Positions 28,535 through 36,783 of a stretch of DNA of 64,000 nt are shown one piece after another (the stretch's first letter is position 1; every line of letters starts with the position of its first letter). Location: contig JAMOVA010000013.1 of NCBI GenBank assembly GCA_027061785.1, positions 1 to 64,000 on the forward strand, written 5' to 3'. A program made the position numbers and the translations under genes. Under the pieces are notes generated by a model. That model saw nothing but the letters and a program-made list of their open reading frames with translations, had not been told where the DNA came from and did no database searches. Source of the stretch: Thermoproteota archaeon. GTDB lineage: Archaea; Korarchaeota; Korarchaeia; Korarchaeales; Korarchaeaceae.

Positions 28535-28544
28535 CTATATAAAG
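28535..28544 (-). promoter_or_regulatory. rRNA operon TATA box
   Basis: CTTTATATAG on the minus strand, 15 nt after the argF stop and about 230 nt before 16S. It is a close match to the archaeal TATA consensus and the only good candidate in the leader; initiation is expected near 28510. Confidence 0.6.
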
Positions 28545-28559
28545 TTGACTGAGAAAGAT

Positions 28560-29492
28560 TTATATGAGGAGAGCCTCCAGCACAGCTTTCGCCGTGTGGA
28601 GCCTGTTCTCCGCCTGCTCGAACGCTATGGAATGAGGCCCATAGGCGACTTCTTCGGTTATCTCCTGTCCCAAGAACCAAGGCTGGCAGTGCATCACCTT
28701 CACATGAGGAGCAGCGTGGCTCAGAAGCTTGGAGTTCACCTGATAGGGCGGGAATACTTCCTTCCTCCTCTCTATGTCCTCCACACCCATGGAGAACCAC
28801 GTGTCCGTGTAGATCACGTCGGCTCCCCTGACGGCCTCGATGGGGTCCTCCACTACCCTCAATGTACCTCCCGTTTCCTCCATGATCTCCTCGACCTTAG
28901 ACACTATGCCCTTGTCCGGCCAGTACTCCTGAGGCGCTCCCACGACGTAATCGTATCCCACCAATGCTGAGGCTATCATGAGGCTGTGGTTCGTGTTGGC
29001 GGCCCCATCCCCCAAGAAGACGACCTTCAACTTCCTCTCCCCGAAGAACTCCATCATGGTGAACACGTCGGTCAGGGCTTGGAGCGGGTGGAACTTGTCG
29101 CTCAGCATGTTGATCACCGGTACGTCGGCCCACCTGGCGAGTTCCTCGAGGGTGGAGTGGGACTTCACCCTGGCAGCTATGGCGTTTACGAACCTGCTCA
29201 GCACCTGAGCCGTGTCCCTCAACGTTTCTCCCCTCGATACCTGAAGGCTGGATGTGGGGAGCTCCAAGAACACGCCTCCCAGATCGAACGTAGCTACAGA
29301 CATGGAGACCCTCGTCCTGGTGGACGGCTTCTCGAAGATACCGGCGACGTACTTGCCCTTCAAGGGGTCTCCCTTCGCCAGACCCCACTTGTGCTCTCTA
29401 GATCTGACGATCAACGCCTTGAATTCTAGGGGTGTGAAATCCAGGAGGGTGAGGAAGTCCCTCCCCTTGAGCCTCCTCAGCACCGAGGCCAT
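28560..29492 (-). CDS. argF: Ornithine carbamoyltransferase
   Basis: 310 residues. Transfers carbamoyl from carbamoyl phosphate to ornithine in arginine synthesis or fermentation. Carbamoyl-phosphate motifs STRTR (about residue 57) and HPLQALTD (about 135) are intact, as is the ornithine loop FSMG (about 232). The usual HCLP motif reads HCQP, within HCQPWFLGQEITEEV, a Leu-to-Gln change beside the catalytic Cys; conserved flanks argue for a working enzyme with a modified pocket. The gene ends just ahead of the rRNA promoter on the same strand. No other arginine genes are nearby. Confidence 0.9.
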   Translation of the reverse strand: MASVLRRLKGRDFLTLLDFTPLEFKALIVRSREHKWGLAKGDPLKGKYVAGIFEKPSTRTRVSMSVATFDLGGVFLELPTSSLQVSRGETLRDTAQVLSRFVNAIAARVKSHSTLEELARWADVPVINMLSDKFHPLQALTDVFTMMEFFGERKLKVVFLGDGAANTNHSLMIASALVGYDYVVGAPQEYWPDKGIVSKVEEIMEETGGTLRVVEDPIEAVRGADVIYTDTWFSMGVEDIERRKEVFPPYQVNSKLLSHAAPHVKVMHCQPWFLGQEITEEVAYGPHSIAFEQAENRLHTAKAVLEALLI

Positions 29493-29514
29493 TGATTAAC
29501 ACCGGGATAAGAGG

Positions 29515-30387
29515 TCATGCGAGGATATAATCTATTGCCTCCTCGGGGTCGAAATCCTTGAGATCGTTGAAGGACTGACCGGTCCCTAGGAAGAGCACGG
29601 GCTTTCCGGAGTGGAGGGAAGCTACGAGCGGGGTGGCTAGGCCCGAGCCATCTACCTTGGTGACTACCAGGGCATCTATACCCACGGCCTCCTCGAAGGA
29701 ATCACACTGGTTGAGGACGTCATTCCCAGCCATGCCATCCACCACCAAGACCTTGAGGTCCGGCTGCACAACCCTCACCACCTTCCTCAACTCCTCCGTG
29801 AGGTTCTTGTTCAGGTAGTTCCTCCCAGCCGTGTCGATGAGGACGAACTCGTACCCCTTGGAGGAAGCCATATTGAGACCGTCGTACGCGACGGCCGCGG
29901 GATCGGCGCCCCTCGGACCCTTGAACATTGGGACGCCGGCGGATCTGCAGTAACCCTCGAGCTGATCGCCCGCCGCAGCTCTGTACGTATCGGCCGAGAC
30001 GACGAGGACCCTCTTCCCCTTACTCTGCAGGTATTTGGCCATCTTGACGATGCTCAGGGATTTCCCCACACCGTTGAACCCGAAGAACACGACCTTGTAC
30101 AGGCCTTTGGCCCCGATAACATCGTCCAATCTCATCTGAGGGGGAAGCAGCCCTCTTATCGCGGATTTGATCGCATTTCTCACGATCTCCTTTGGATCTC
30201 CCTTGGTTTCCACTCCATCCAACTTCTTGGCCACCTCCTCCCTGAGGCTGTCCACTAGGGAGGGGGGAATCCCTTGGGCCACCAGCTCCAGCTCCAAGGA
30301 GTCGAATACCCTAAAGACGTCCTTCTTACTCCACTTCTTCCTCACAATTCCTCTGGAGGTTAATTCGTCTACGAGCCTACCTAGCAC
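29515..30387 (-). CDS. ftsY: Signal recognition particle receptor FtsY
   Basis: 290-residue SRP-receptor GTPase that docks ribosome-SRP complexes at the membrane. An N domain (1-90) is followed by the G domain: G1 GFNGVGKSLSIVK (about 100-112; most family members have GKTTT, here GKSLS), DTYRAAAGDQL, DTAGRN, TKVDGSG and a closing GTGQSFNDLKDFDPE. It overlaps the prefoldin alpha stop region by 11 nt. The operon order eIF6, prefoldin alpha, FtsY is common in Archaea. Confidence 0.96.
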   Translation of the reverse strand: MLGRLVDELTSRGIVRKKWSKKDVFRVFDSLELELVAQGIPPSLVDSLREEVAKKLDGVETKGDPKEIVRNAIKSAIRGLLPPQMRLDDVIGAKGLYKVVFFGFNGVGKSLSIVKMAKYLQSKGKRVLVVSADTYRAAAGDQLEGYCRSAGVPMFKGPRGADPAAVAYDGLNMASSKGYEFVLIDTAGRNYLNKNLTEELRKVVRVVQPDLKVLVVDGMAGNDVLNQCDSFEEAVGIDALVVTKVDGSGLATPLVASLHSGKPVLFLGTGQSFNDLKDFDPEEAIDYILA

Positions 30388-30775
30388 GTCTCGAGGTCCC
30401 CCTCTGCAGGTTCTCTATCTCGAGCTGGACCTTAGTGAGGTTCATGCCCACCTCCTGAAGGCCCTTGTTGACCTCCTCCAGCCTCTCTTGGGCCTGCTTC
30501 AATGCCTCCTCGGGTCCCATCTTAGCATATATGTTGCCACCCATGAGGACGAGCGTCTCTTTGGCCTTGACCCCATCCACCAGGAGGGACAGGAAAGATG
30601 ATACGGGGATTATCAGGGGACCAACTTCTTCCTCCTGCGCCTTATTGAGGGCCTTTAGGGTCTCTATTGTCCTCTCTAAGTCCGTTTTGAGCAGGTTCAA
30701 CCTGTTGTACTCGTCCAACAGGTACCTGTAGAGCGTTTGGAGGAAGTTCAGGTCGGCAGCTCTCTCTTGGCTCAA
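30377..30775 (-). CDS. pfdA: Prefoldin alpha subunit
   Basis: 132 residues from TTG 30775, which follows GAGGTG by 6 nt; GTG 30784 is part of that ribosome site. Long N- and C-terminal coiled coils (about 5-50 and 95-130) surround hairpins with IIPVSSFLSLLVDGVKAKETLVLMGGNIYAKMGPEEAL, the alpha-subunit pattern. It assembles with the beta subunit encoded at 15.9 kb. Confidence 0.93.
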   Translation of the reverse strand: MSQERAADLNFLQTLYRYLLDEYNRLNLLKTDLERTIETLKALNKAQEEEVGPLIIPVSSFLSLLVDGVKAKETLVLMGGNIYAKMGPEEALKQAQERLEEVNKGLQEVGMNLTKVQLEIENLQRGTSRRAR

Positions 30776-30797
30776 TCTTCGCACCTCACTGATAGGC

Positions 30798-31469
30798 TCA
30801 TGGTTCTATATTAAGAGCTTCCGCCAGGTTCTCTATCTCCATAGGGGTGGTGGGGTAGCCGACCAAGGCACCGGAGTCGCTGGCCACTAGCCCCAGCCTG
30901 ATATAGCCAACGCCGTCGTTCACCGTGCCCCTGAGGCACTCCACCCCTAGGATCTCGGAGGCGCCCCTCAGCTCGGCATCATCGGCGGAAGGGGAGATCA
31001 GGCATCCCTTGTTATTGGCCACCACTAGGGAACCGACCACGGGGACGCCGCCTATCCTCCCCTTGATCGCCTTGACTCCGAGGAACTTGCTTATGAGATC
31101 CACCTCGTCGTCCGTGAAGAGGGGGTGTACCAAGGCCCCGTAATCGTTCACCACTATATCATTTCCCAAGGCAGTCAGTCTGGCCGAGGGAAGCACGTGA
31201 ACTTCCAGATCCAACTTCTCCCTGAGGTATCTGATCTCGCCCTCCGATACGATGGGAGGGACCAGCAGGGACCTGCTATTCCCAGTCAAGAATATGCCCA
31301 ACATCCTACTATCGTAAATCGAGGTCTCAACTACCCTCAGACCTATCTCCTCTGCCTCCTCGCCAATCACCCGCGAGGCGTTGGAAGGGGCCAGCAGGTA
31401 GGGGCCCACCGCCCTCAGGTAAATCCCTAAATTGTAGCTGCCGAAGACCTTTACCCTAAAAATCACCAT
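30798..31469 (-). CDS. eif6: Translation initiation factor 6 (aIF6)
   Basis: 223 residues of the five-fold pentein family. It binds uL14 on the large subunit and blocks joining with the small subunit until ribosome maturation is complete. Repeats such as LTALGNDIVVNDYGALVHPLF, VGSLVVANNKGCLISP and RLGLVASDSGALVGYPTTPMEIENL are clear. It directly follows the L31e gene, the conserved L39e-L31e-aIF6 order. Confidence 0.96.
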   Translation of the reverse strand: MVIFRVKVFGSYNLGIYLRAVGPYLLAPSNASRVIGEEAEEIGLRVVETSIYDSRMLGIFLTGNSRSLLVPPIVSEGEIRYLREKLDLEVHVLPSARLTALGNDIVVNDYGALVHPLFTDDEVDLISKFLGVKAIKGRIGGVPVVGSLVVANNKGCLISPSADDAELRGASEILGVECLRGTVNDGVGYIRLGLVASDSGALVGYPTTPMEIENLAEALNIEP

Positions 31470-31477
31470 CTAAATCC

Positions 31478-31750
31478 CTAAGCCGGCCATATGACTGCTG
31501 TCTCCTCGTCCTCGTCCAATACCACGCGCACTCTCACTTTACCAGGCGGATTTCCAGCCCCTCTGGACCACAGGAGCTCGTTCAACTCCGGTCTGACCTT
31601 TATCTCGTATTCTTCAGGGATTTTCGCGTGCCTCCTGACGAAGGCCTTGATGAATTTCACGGCCCTCGCCGCTCTCTTCTTGGGAGGATATTTCGCCCTT
31701 ATGAGGATCCCCATATTGATGTTGAAGGCCATCTCCTTCACCTCGGCCAT
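31478..31750 (-). CDS. rpl31e: Large ribosomal subunit protein eL31
   Basis: 90 residues: KRAARAVKFIKAFVRRH, then EIKVRPELNELLWSRGAGNPPGKVRVRVV, the eL31 hallmark. ATG 31750 follows GAGGTGAGCTCT. It sits 10 nt after L39e, with aIF6 next. The longer frame upstream is antisense-like run-through of the L39e region in another frame. Confidence 0.95.
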   Translation of the reverse strand: MAEVKEMAFNINMGILIRAKYPPKKRAARAVKFIKAFVRRHAKIPEEYEIKVRPELNELLWSRGAGNPPGKVRVRVVLDEDEETAVIWPA

Positions 31751-31760
31751 AGAGCTCACC

Positions 31761-31913
31761 TCACAGTTGGAGCCTATTCCTCCTCCAGTTCCTGAGTGGT
31801 CTGGCCCTGACCTTCCTGTTAGTTCTCGCGTAAACCCAGGCAGGAATCCTCTTATTACTCTTAAGAGCCCTAGCATATCTCAGCTTACTCCCCAGAGGCC
31901 TGTGAGTCGCCAT
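31761..31913 (-). CDS. rpl39e: Large ribosomal subunit protein eL39
   Basis: 50-residue basic protein lining the peptide exit tunnel. Family pattern: HRPLGSKLRYARALKSNKRIPAWVY, then NRKVRARPLRNWRRNRL. Complete at the usual ~51 residues. It precedes L31e in the same operon, after PDCD5. Confidence 0.94.
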   Translation of the reverse strand: MATHRPLGSKLRYARALKSNKRIPAWVYARTNRKVRARPLRNWRRNRLQL

Positions 31914-31932
31914 AGTTATCACCCGATCACAT

Positions 31933-32259
31933 TCACACTATCCTTATGTTGAAATCCCTCTTGGCCCTCTCCGAGAGCTGGGCCAGCAGGGCCTTCAACT
32001 CATCGTCGGTCAGTCTCCTAGCTAGCCGACCGGCGGTATAAAGTTGAACCAAATATAACTTTACCTCATTGGCTAGGTCGGGCTTGACGAGCTCCACCCT
32101 CTTGAGCCTCTGCCAGGCTTCATTGGTCAGGAGCTGCTTAACGAGCGCATCTATCTTCTGGAGTTCCTTGGCCACTTCCTCCTCTTTACTCTGCTTAGCC
32201 GCCATCTCGGCCATCAGCTTCTCCTGTATCTCCTTAAGCGCCTTATCCTCGGCACTCAT
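31933..32259 (-). CDS. PDCD5-family DNA/RNA-binding protein
   Basis: 108 residues, the archaeal PDCD5/TFAR19 homologue. A charged N-terminal helix is followed by a three-helix bundle: EAWQRLKRVELVKPDLANEVKLYLVQLYTAGRLARRLTDDELKALLAQL. Usually found, as here, between S19e and L39e. It binds nucleic acids in related archaea; its role, perhaps linked to translation or chaperonin, is unsettled. It overlaps S19e by 4 nt. Confidence 0.93.
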   Translation of the reverse strand: MSAEDKALKEIQEKLMAEMAAKQSKEEEVAKELQKIDALVKQLLTNEAWQRLKRVELVKPDLANEVKLYLVQLYTAGRLARRLTDDELKALLAQLSERAKRDFNIRIV

Positions 32260-32720
32260 GGCGCCTCCACCTTTCCCGGGATTAACTCCATCTCCTTGAT
32301 TATTCCAGCAGCCACCCTATCCAAGAGAGAGATGCCCTTCGGTGTGATCCTTCTACCCCTCCTCTCCACCTTTTCCACTAGGCCCGCAGCTTCTAGCTGC
32401 TGGAGGATGAGTCGTATCACATGCCCGCTTCCCTTAACGAATCTCTCCGGTCTTACTCCCCTGTCCTTCCTGCCTCCATACTTCGTTCTGAGCCTCTCCA
32501 CGCCGACAGGTCTACCTCCCCTCATGTAGAGCGTTCTCAATAGAGAGGCGGCCCTGATGTACCACCAATCCTCTTGAGCAGGAGGTCTCTCTTTATGCAC
32601 TCCCGTTTTCGTGTAGAAAGCCCACTCGGGTGGCTTTATCGATTCAAACTTCTTGAGCTCCTCCTTAAGGTGGTCTATCAGCAGGTCAGCCCGTACATCT
32701 CTAGCTGTAGGCAAGCTCAT
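32256..32720 (-). CDS. rps19e: Small ribosomal subunit protein eS19
   Basis: 154 residues. Recognisable blocks: TARDVRADLLIDHLKEELKKFESIKPPEWAFYTKTGVHKERPP, DWWYIRAASLLRTLYMRGGRPVGVERLRTKYGG and HVIRLILQQLEAAGLVEKVERRGRRITPKG. It is a small-subunit head protein near the end of 16S maturation. ATG 32720 is preferred to the adjoining GTG 32723. Confidence 0.96.
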   Translation of the reverse strand: MSLPTARDVRADLLIDHLKEELKKFESIKPPEWAFYTKTGVHKERPPAQEDWWYIRAASLLRTLYMRGGRPVGVERLRTKYGGRKDRGVRPERFVKGSGHVIRLILQQLEAAGLVEKVERRGRRITPKGISLLDRVAAGIIKEMELIPGKVEAP

Positions 32721-32824
32721 CACCCTTTTTCTCCGTTAGACCTTCAACAAGCTACTGCAGCCGTGGCATATAAAACCATTAGGGAAGTTGAGGTCCACCG
32801 GTGTGTCCCCACGCAATCCTCTAC

Positions 32825-33175
32825 TCAGTGAGATGCGACTCTCTTGACCCTCTTCTCTCTGAGATAGGGAATTCTCCTTACCTCACCGCACAATCGACAC
32901 CTTATCACTAGGTGAGGGAGCCTACGATCTCTAATCCTGACATCAGCGTTTATTCCGGGATAGAGGAAGGACCCACATCTCTTACAATATCTCCACTTCC
33001 ATTCCTTGGGTATCCTCACTCTGGTTCTTAGAGCCAACCTTCTAGCCAGCTCTCCATATCGAAGCCCGAGTTCAGGTTCTTTAGAATACACTTCATCGGC
33101 CAACCTAAGCAGCCTCACTATTCTCTGCCTAGCAAGGTCCTTCTCCCTCTCCCTAACCTTCCTCCTCATCCCCAT
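32825..33175 (-). CDS. rnp4: RNase P protein component 4 (Rpp21 family)
   Basis: 116 residues. N-terminal helices (RQRIVRLLRLADEVYSKEPELGLRYGELARRLALRTRVRIPKEWK) and a zinc ribbon with CKRC and CRLC. It binds the specificity domain of RNase P RNA (the gene at 19.2 kb) and aids pre-tRNA 5' processing. Its start overlaps the end of the Nep1 gene. A possible alternative start is the second Met. Confidence 0.93.
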   Translation of the reverse strand: MGMRRKVREREKDLARQRIVRLLRLADEVYSKEPELGLRYGELARRLALRTRVRIPKEWKWRYCKRCGSFLYPGINADVRIRDRRLPHLVIRCRLCGEVRRIPYLREKRVKRVASH

Positions 33176-33825
33176 ACCTCCAAGTGATAGAGGTAAGTAA
33201 GCATCATGGAGAGAGCTGTCGAAGAGGACAGTACCCCCCTGTACAGACTGATCGTGCTTTTAGCGAGGGATTTAACTTCCTCGGAGAAGGATCCCTGAGG
33301 GAACCCGCCAACCATTATCGATACGTCCTCCCTACCCATTACGTCCCTCAAGTAGGCTAAGGGATTACGAAACTCACCACCTTCCTCTAGGAGTATCGCT
33401 TGGTCGCCCACCAGATCCTTCAACTTCTCTTTCACTTCCCATATAAGCGGTTCATCTTCGCTCGGGCCCACCCACCCTTCGTCGAGCAATTTACTCATCA
33501 AACCGAGGAACCTTATGTAGTTGCGAGGAGGCCTGATCTCCTTGGAGAAGCGAAATACTCTATCGTCCAAGGTGTGCACATAGAACTCAACACGTCCCAT
33601 TAAGAAGAGGGGGTGATCAGTTACGGCGAGCACAGATCTGTGAACTATGTCTGGCCTGCCTTCCTTCGGCCCCATGTCAACTCTAACTTGAGGAGGCAGA
33701 CCTTGGATATCTAGGACGTCATAGAATTTCCCATACACTTTGGTATAAGACCTCCTTGTTTTATCACTCTTTGACCTTTCAGGAATTTTTGTTAAAGATG
33801 CCTCTACTAGGAATACCTTGATCAT
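33166..33825 (-). CDS. nep1: rRNA N1-pseudouridine methyltransferase Nep1/Emg1
   Basis: 219-residue SPOUT-fold enzyme that methylates a pseudouridine of 16S rRNA and helps assemble eS19, whose gene lies downstream in the same run. Seen: MIKVFLVEASLTKIP, RPDIVHRSVLAVTDHPLF, RVEFYVHTLDDRVFRFSKEIRPPRNYIRFLGLM and VGGFPQGSF (SAM-binding loop). ATG 33825 follows GGGAAGGGAG, with TATA-like GTATTTAAG upstream; the longer frame start is less likely. Confidence 0.94.
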   Translation of the reverse strand: MIKVFLVEASLTKIPERSKSDKTRRSYTKVYGKFYDVLDIQGLPPQVRVDMGPKEGRPDIVHRSVLAVTDHPLFLMGRVEFYVHTLDDRVFRFSKEIRPPRNYIRFLGLMSKLLDEGWVGPSEDEPLIWEVKEKLKDLVGDQAILLEEGGEFRNPLAYLRDVMGREDVSIMVGGFPQGSFSEEVKSLAKSTISLYRGVLSSSTALSMMLTYLYHLEVWG

Positions 33826-33878
33826 CTCCCTTCCCGGGGAATTAATGCTTAAATACACGATCGCTGGCTATAGAGCTG

Positions 33879-33955
33879 GCGGCCGTAGTCTAGCCTGGAC
33901 AGGATGGGGGCCTGCCACGCCCCAGACCCGGGTTCAAATCCCGGCGGCCGCACCA
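33879..33955 (+). tRNA. tRNA-Gly (anticodon GCC)
   Basis: Acceptor GCGGCCG/CGGCCGC, anticodon stem GGGGC/GCCCC with loop CTGCCAC, T-arm CCGGG TTCAAAT CCCGG, discriminator A and encoded CCA. No intron. Six bases separate it from tRNA-His, so both are probably on one precursor. Confidence 0.94.
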
Positions 33956-33961
33956 CTACTT

Positions 33962-34037
33962 GCCGGGGTGAGGTAGCCTGGTAACCTGGGGGCCTGTGGA
34001 GCCCTTAACCCGGGTTCAAATCCCGGCCCCGGCCCCA
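33962..34037 (+). tRNA. tRNA-His (anticodon GTG), G-1 not encoded
   Basis: Acceptor GCCGGGG/CCCCGGC, D-arm AGGT/ACCT, anticodon loop CTGTGGA, T-arm CCGGG TTCAAAT CCCGG, discriminator C73, encoded CCA (34035-34037). HisRS normally needs G at position -1 opposite C73. Here the genomic base before G1 is T (33961), so the G must be added after transcription (Thg1-type reaction) or the synthetase differs. Confidence 0.93.
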
Positions 34038-34121
34038 TTCAGCTATTCTCCGCTCGACCCATCGACCCCAGCATGATGCAATTACCGGCACATAGCGGTA
34101 AGGTTACTCAAGAATCGAGAT

Positions 34122-34197
34122 TGGTGGACCCGCCGGGACTCGAACCCGGGACCTCCGGCTTGCAAAGCCGGCGCTCTACCATCTGAGCTACGGGCCC
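34122..34197 (-). tRNA. tRNA-Ala (anticodon TGC)
   Basis: Acceptor GGGCCCG/CGGGTCC with the G3-U70 pair that identifies alanine tRNA, anticodon loop TTTGCAA, encoded CCA. TATA-like GTTTATTAAAC is about 20 nt upstream on the minus strand. No intron. Confidence 0.95.
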
Positions 34198-34377
34198 AAT
34201 CGTAGGAGACCACTGAAGGTTTAATAAACATTGTCCCACATGCGACCGGGACCATCTCCGATTAGGTGCCCAATTCAATCAATCGCATGGAAGCGCATCG
34301 TCGAACCATACGCCTTACTTTAAATAGGGAATTGCCATCATCCTAAGAGAGAAATAGGAGCGATAAGGGGATGTGTA

Positions 34378-35583
34378 TTGAAGTCCATAGTGAGATCTGC
34401 CACACGCAGAGTTGAGGAGGAGGTACGGGAGATCCCCCAAAAGGTCTCCCCAGAAGATTCAGCTCTGAAGGACTTCGTGGAGAGAGTTAAAGCTAGGATA
34501 GTGATAATGGGCGTGGGTGGAGCTGGGAGTAATACTATCACCAGACTGAACGCGATAGGCGTCGATTCCGTAGAGACTGTGGCTGCTAACACCGACGCCC
34601 AGCACCTCCTGACCACCATCGCCGATAGGAAATTCCTCTTGGGTAAGGAACTATGCGGCGGGAACGGATCAGGTGGTGACCCCCATATAGGTGAAGAGGC
34701 CGCCAGGGAGAGCATGGAGGAGCTGGAGCAGTTCCTCAGGGGCACGGATATACTCTTCATAATGGCCGGGCTGGGAGGGGGAACCGGCACAGGCGCCTCT
34801 CCTGTGATAGCTGAGGTCGGAAAGAGGGTAGGGGCCGTGGTGGTTTCCGTCGTTACACTACCGTTCTCGGCAGAAGGAAGCAAGAAGAAGGAGATAGCCA
34901 TGAAGGGGCTTGCCAAGCTGGCGGAATCCTCAGACACGATAGTGGTGGTTAACAACGACAGGATATTGGATATAGCGAAGGAGCTCCCTCTACATCAGGC
35001 GTTCTTCATTTCGGACGAAATCGTAGCTAGGGCCGTCAAGGGCATGGTCGAGCTTGTGATGAAGCCCGGTCTGATAAACGTGGACTTGGCCGACCTCAGG
35101 AACGTCTTGGAGAACGGAGGTCCGGCGGTCCTCTCCTTCGGAGAGAGCGATGGGGAGAATAGGGCGATAGAGGCCGTTGAGGATGCCCTAGGTAATCCCC
35201 TGCTTGAGGCTGATATCTCAGGTGGTAAGGCGGCCATCATAAACATCACATCTGGACCTGACTTCTCCCTCGAGGAGATGGAACAGATAGTGGAGACCAT
35301 AGTAGGATCCTTGGACCCAACCGCTAATGTCATATGGGGCGCCAGGATAGACGAGTCCCTCAAGGGAGTGGTCCAAGTCCTCTTGGTGGTCACCGGAGTA
35401 GCATCTCCAAGTGTTGAGGCCGCCCTTCAGGGCGAGGTCACAGAGGTGACGGCTGAGAGGGCCACTAGGGTGAGAGTAGAGAGGCCCACGGCTCCTAGGA
35501 GGGTAGTCTCCGATAGGAGGACCGTACCTCTAGCTAGAGAGGTGAGGGAGCCGGAAAGGGACTTAGGTCTGGATGAGTTGTGA
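34378..35583 (+). CDS. ftsZ1: Cell division protein FtsZ (first paralogue)
   Basis: 401-residue tubulin homologue that polymerises with GTP at the division site. A 35-residue charged N-terminal extension, then IVIMGVGGAGSNTITRL, the tubulin signature [10 protein letters not shown] (about residue 142), and the T7 loop NVDLADLR that completes the neighbour's GTPase site. The basic C-terminal tail ends RDLGLDEL. It starts at TTG 34378 with GGGGATG upstream; the nearby ATG 34371 is out of frame. TATA CTTTAAATA is at about 34318. It leads the operon ftsZ-secE-spt5-L11-L1-L10, tying division to translation genes. Confidence 0.96.
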   Translation: MKSIVRSATRRVEEEVREIPQKVSPEDSALKDFVERVKARIVIMGVGGAGSNTITRLNAIGVDSVETVAANTDAQHLLTTIADRKFLLGKELCGGNGSGGDPHIGEEAARESMEELEQFLRGTDILFIMAGLGGGTGTGASPVIAEVGKRVGAVVVSVVTLPFSAEGSKKKEIAMKGLAKLAESSDTIVVVNNDRILDIAKELPLHQAFFISDEIVARAVKGMVELVMKPGLINVDLADLRNVLENGGPAVLSFGESDGENRAIEAVEDALGNPLLEADISGGKAAIINITSGPDFSLEEMEQIVETIVGSLDPTANVIWGARIDESLKGVVQVLLVVTGVASPSVEAALQGEVTEVTAERATRVRVERPTAPRRVVSDRRTVPLAREVREPERDLGLDEL

Positions 35584-35595
35584 GGGGGATGTCCT

Positions 35596-35805
35596 ATGCC
35601 CAAGAAGAAGGATCAGAGGGGTAAACAGCCCACCAAAAGCAAGTCTGGACTATGGGACTACATAGTCCAGACACTCAAGGTCGCGGAGAAACCGAGCTGG
35701 GATGAGGTGTGGAGCACATTCAAGGTTACCGTGACGGGCTTCCTGATAGTCGGTGTGATAGGCTTCCTGTTCCAGCTGACGGCGCTCTACCTAGTGGGTG
35801 GCTAG
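35596..35805 (+). CDS. secE: Protein translocase subunit SecE (Sec61-gamma)
   Basis: 69 residues: a basic, lysine-rich N-terminus, the amphipathic segment YIVQTLKVAEKPSWDEVWSTFKVT and one membrane span (GFLIVGVIGFLFQLTALYLV). It clamps the SecY channel. It lies between ftsZ and spt5, its conserved archaeal position. Confidence 0.93.
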   Translation: MPKKKDQRGKQPTKSKSGLWDYIVQTLKVAEKPSWDEVWSTFKVTVTGFLIVGVIGFLFQLTALYLVGG

Positions 35806-35806
35806 G

Positions 35807-36307
35807 ATGGAGAGCCAGCAATCTCAAGCACTCTTTTTTCCGGTTAGAATAGTTTCAGGAAAGGAAATAAATGTAATACGCCTACTCATGGCGAGGGTAT
35901 CCTCCACAGGAGCCAAGATAAAGTCCATTCTCTTCATACCGAAGTTCAAGGGATATCTGTTCATCGAGTCGGACAGGGAGTACGAGGTGAGGAGGCTGAT
36001 TAGGGGCCTTACCAAGGTTAAACTCGCATCAACGAGCCCCATTCCACTCCAAGAGATAGAGAACTTGATCGCCTCCGAAACGGCTGCTATAGAGATAGAG
36101 CCCGGGGATATAGTGAAGATTATTAAAGGGAATTTCAAAGGCTATAGGGCCGTCGTGCTCTCGGTCCCTGAGGGTGGCAGGGGTAAGATGCTCACCCTGA
36201 AGTTGTTGGACATAGACAGGGACTGGGAGATAAAAATGCCCCTAGCAAACGTGAAGCTGATAGAGAAGAAGGGAGAAGAGGCCGAGGGAGGTGCTCAGAG
36301 TGCCTAA
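35807..36307 (+). CDS. spt5: Transcription elongation factor Spt5 (NusG)
   Basis: 166 residues. NGN domain (about 8-95: [45 protein letters not shown]) binds the RNA polymerase clamp; a KOW domain (about 105-150: [24 protein letters not shown]) contacts RNA or the ribosome. ATG 35807 is preferred; GTG 35798 is in frame. The archaeal partner is Spt4. Confidence 0.95.
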   Translation: MESQQSQALFFPVRIVSGKEINVIRLLMARVSSTGAKIKSILFIPKFKGYLFIESDREYEVRRLIRGLTKVKLASTSPIPLQEIENLIASETAAIEIEPGDIVKIIKGNFKGYRAVVLSVPEGGRGKMLTLKLLDIDRDWEIKMPLANVKLIEKKGEEAEGGAQSA

Positions 36308-36782
36308 GAAGGTAGTTAAGGTTATGATAGAGGGTGGGAAGGCCACACCCGGTCCTCCGCTGGGTCCTGCGCTGGGAGGCTTGGGCCTCAACATGGGACT
36401 CGTGGTCAAGGAGATAAACGATAAGACCAAGGAGTACGCTGGCATGAAGGTTCCGGTGGAGATAGAGATCGACCTAGAGACTAAGGAGTTCGAAGTCAGG
36501 GTAGGAACTCCCCCTACCTCCATGCTCATCCTCAGGGAATTGGGGGCGGAGAAGGGATCCTCCGATCCGGGCTCCAAGAAAATTGGGGACCTCAAGATGG
36601 AACAGGTGGTGGAGATAGCCAAGACCAAGCTAGAGAACGCTAACACGAGGGACCTCAAGAAGGTGGTGAAGCAGGTACTGGGGACAGCTCTATCTATGGG
36701 CGTAACCGTGGAAGGGAAGGACCCCCGTGAGGTCCAGAGGGAAATAGATTCTGGCGTTTGGGATGAGGTAATAGGTGGTTGA
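36300..36782 (+). CDS. rpl11: Large ribosomal subunit protein uL11
   Basis: 160 residues: [26 protein letters not shown] is the uL11 signature, binding the GTPase-centre RNA and release or elongation factors. It starts at GTG 36300 (MPKKVVKVM) with GGAGGTG just upstream, overlapping the end of spt5 by 8 nt. The C-terminal helical domain ([28 protein letters not shown]) is complete. Confidence 0.96.
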   Translation: MPKKVVKVMIEGGKATPGPPLGPALGGLGLNMGLVVKEINDKTKEYAGMKVPVEIEIDLETKEFEVRVGTPPTSMLILRELGAEKGSSDPGSKKIGDLKMEQVVEIAKTKLENANTRDLKKVVKQVLGTALSMGVTVEGKDPREVQREIDSGVWDEVIGG

Positions 36783-36783
36783 G

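Noticed and set aside
34371-34377. ATG just upstream of ftsZ1 as its start
   Set aside because: It is out of frame; TTG 34378 is in frame and has a suitable Shine-Dalgarno.
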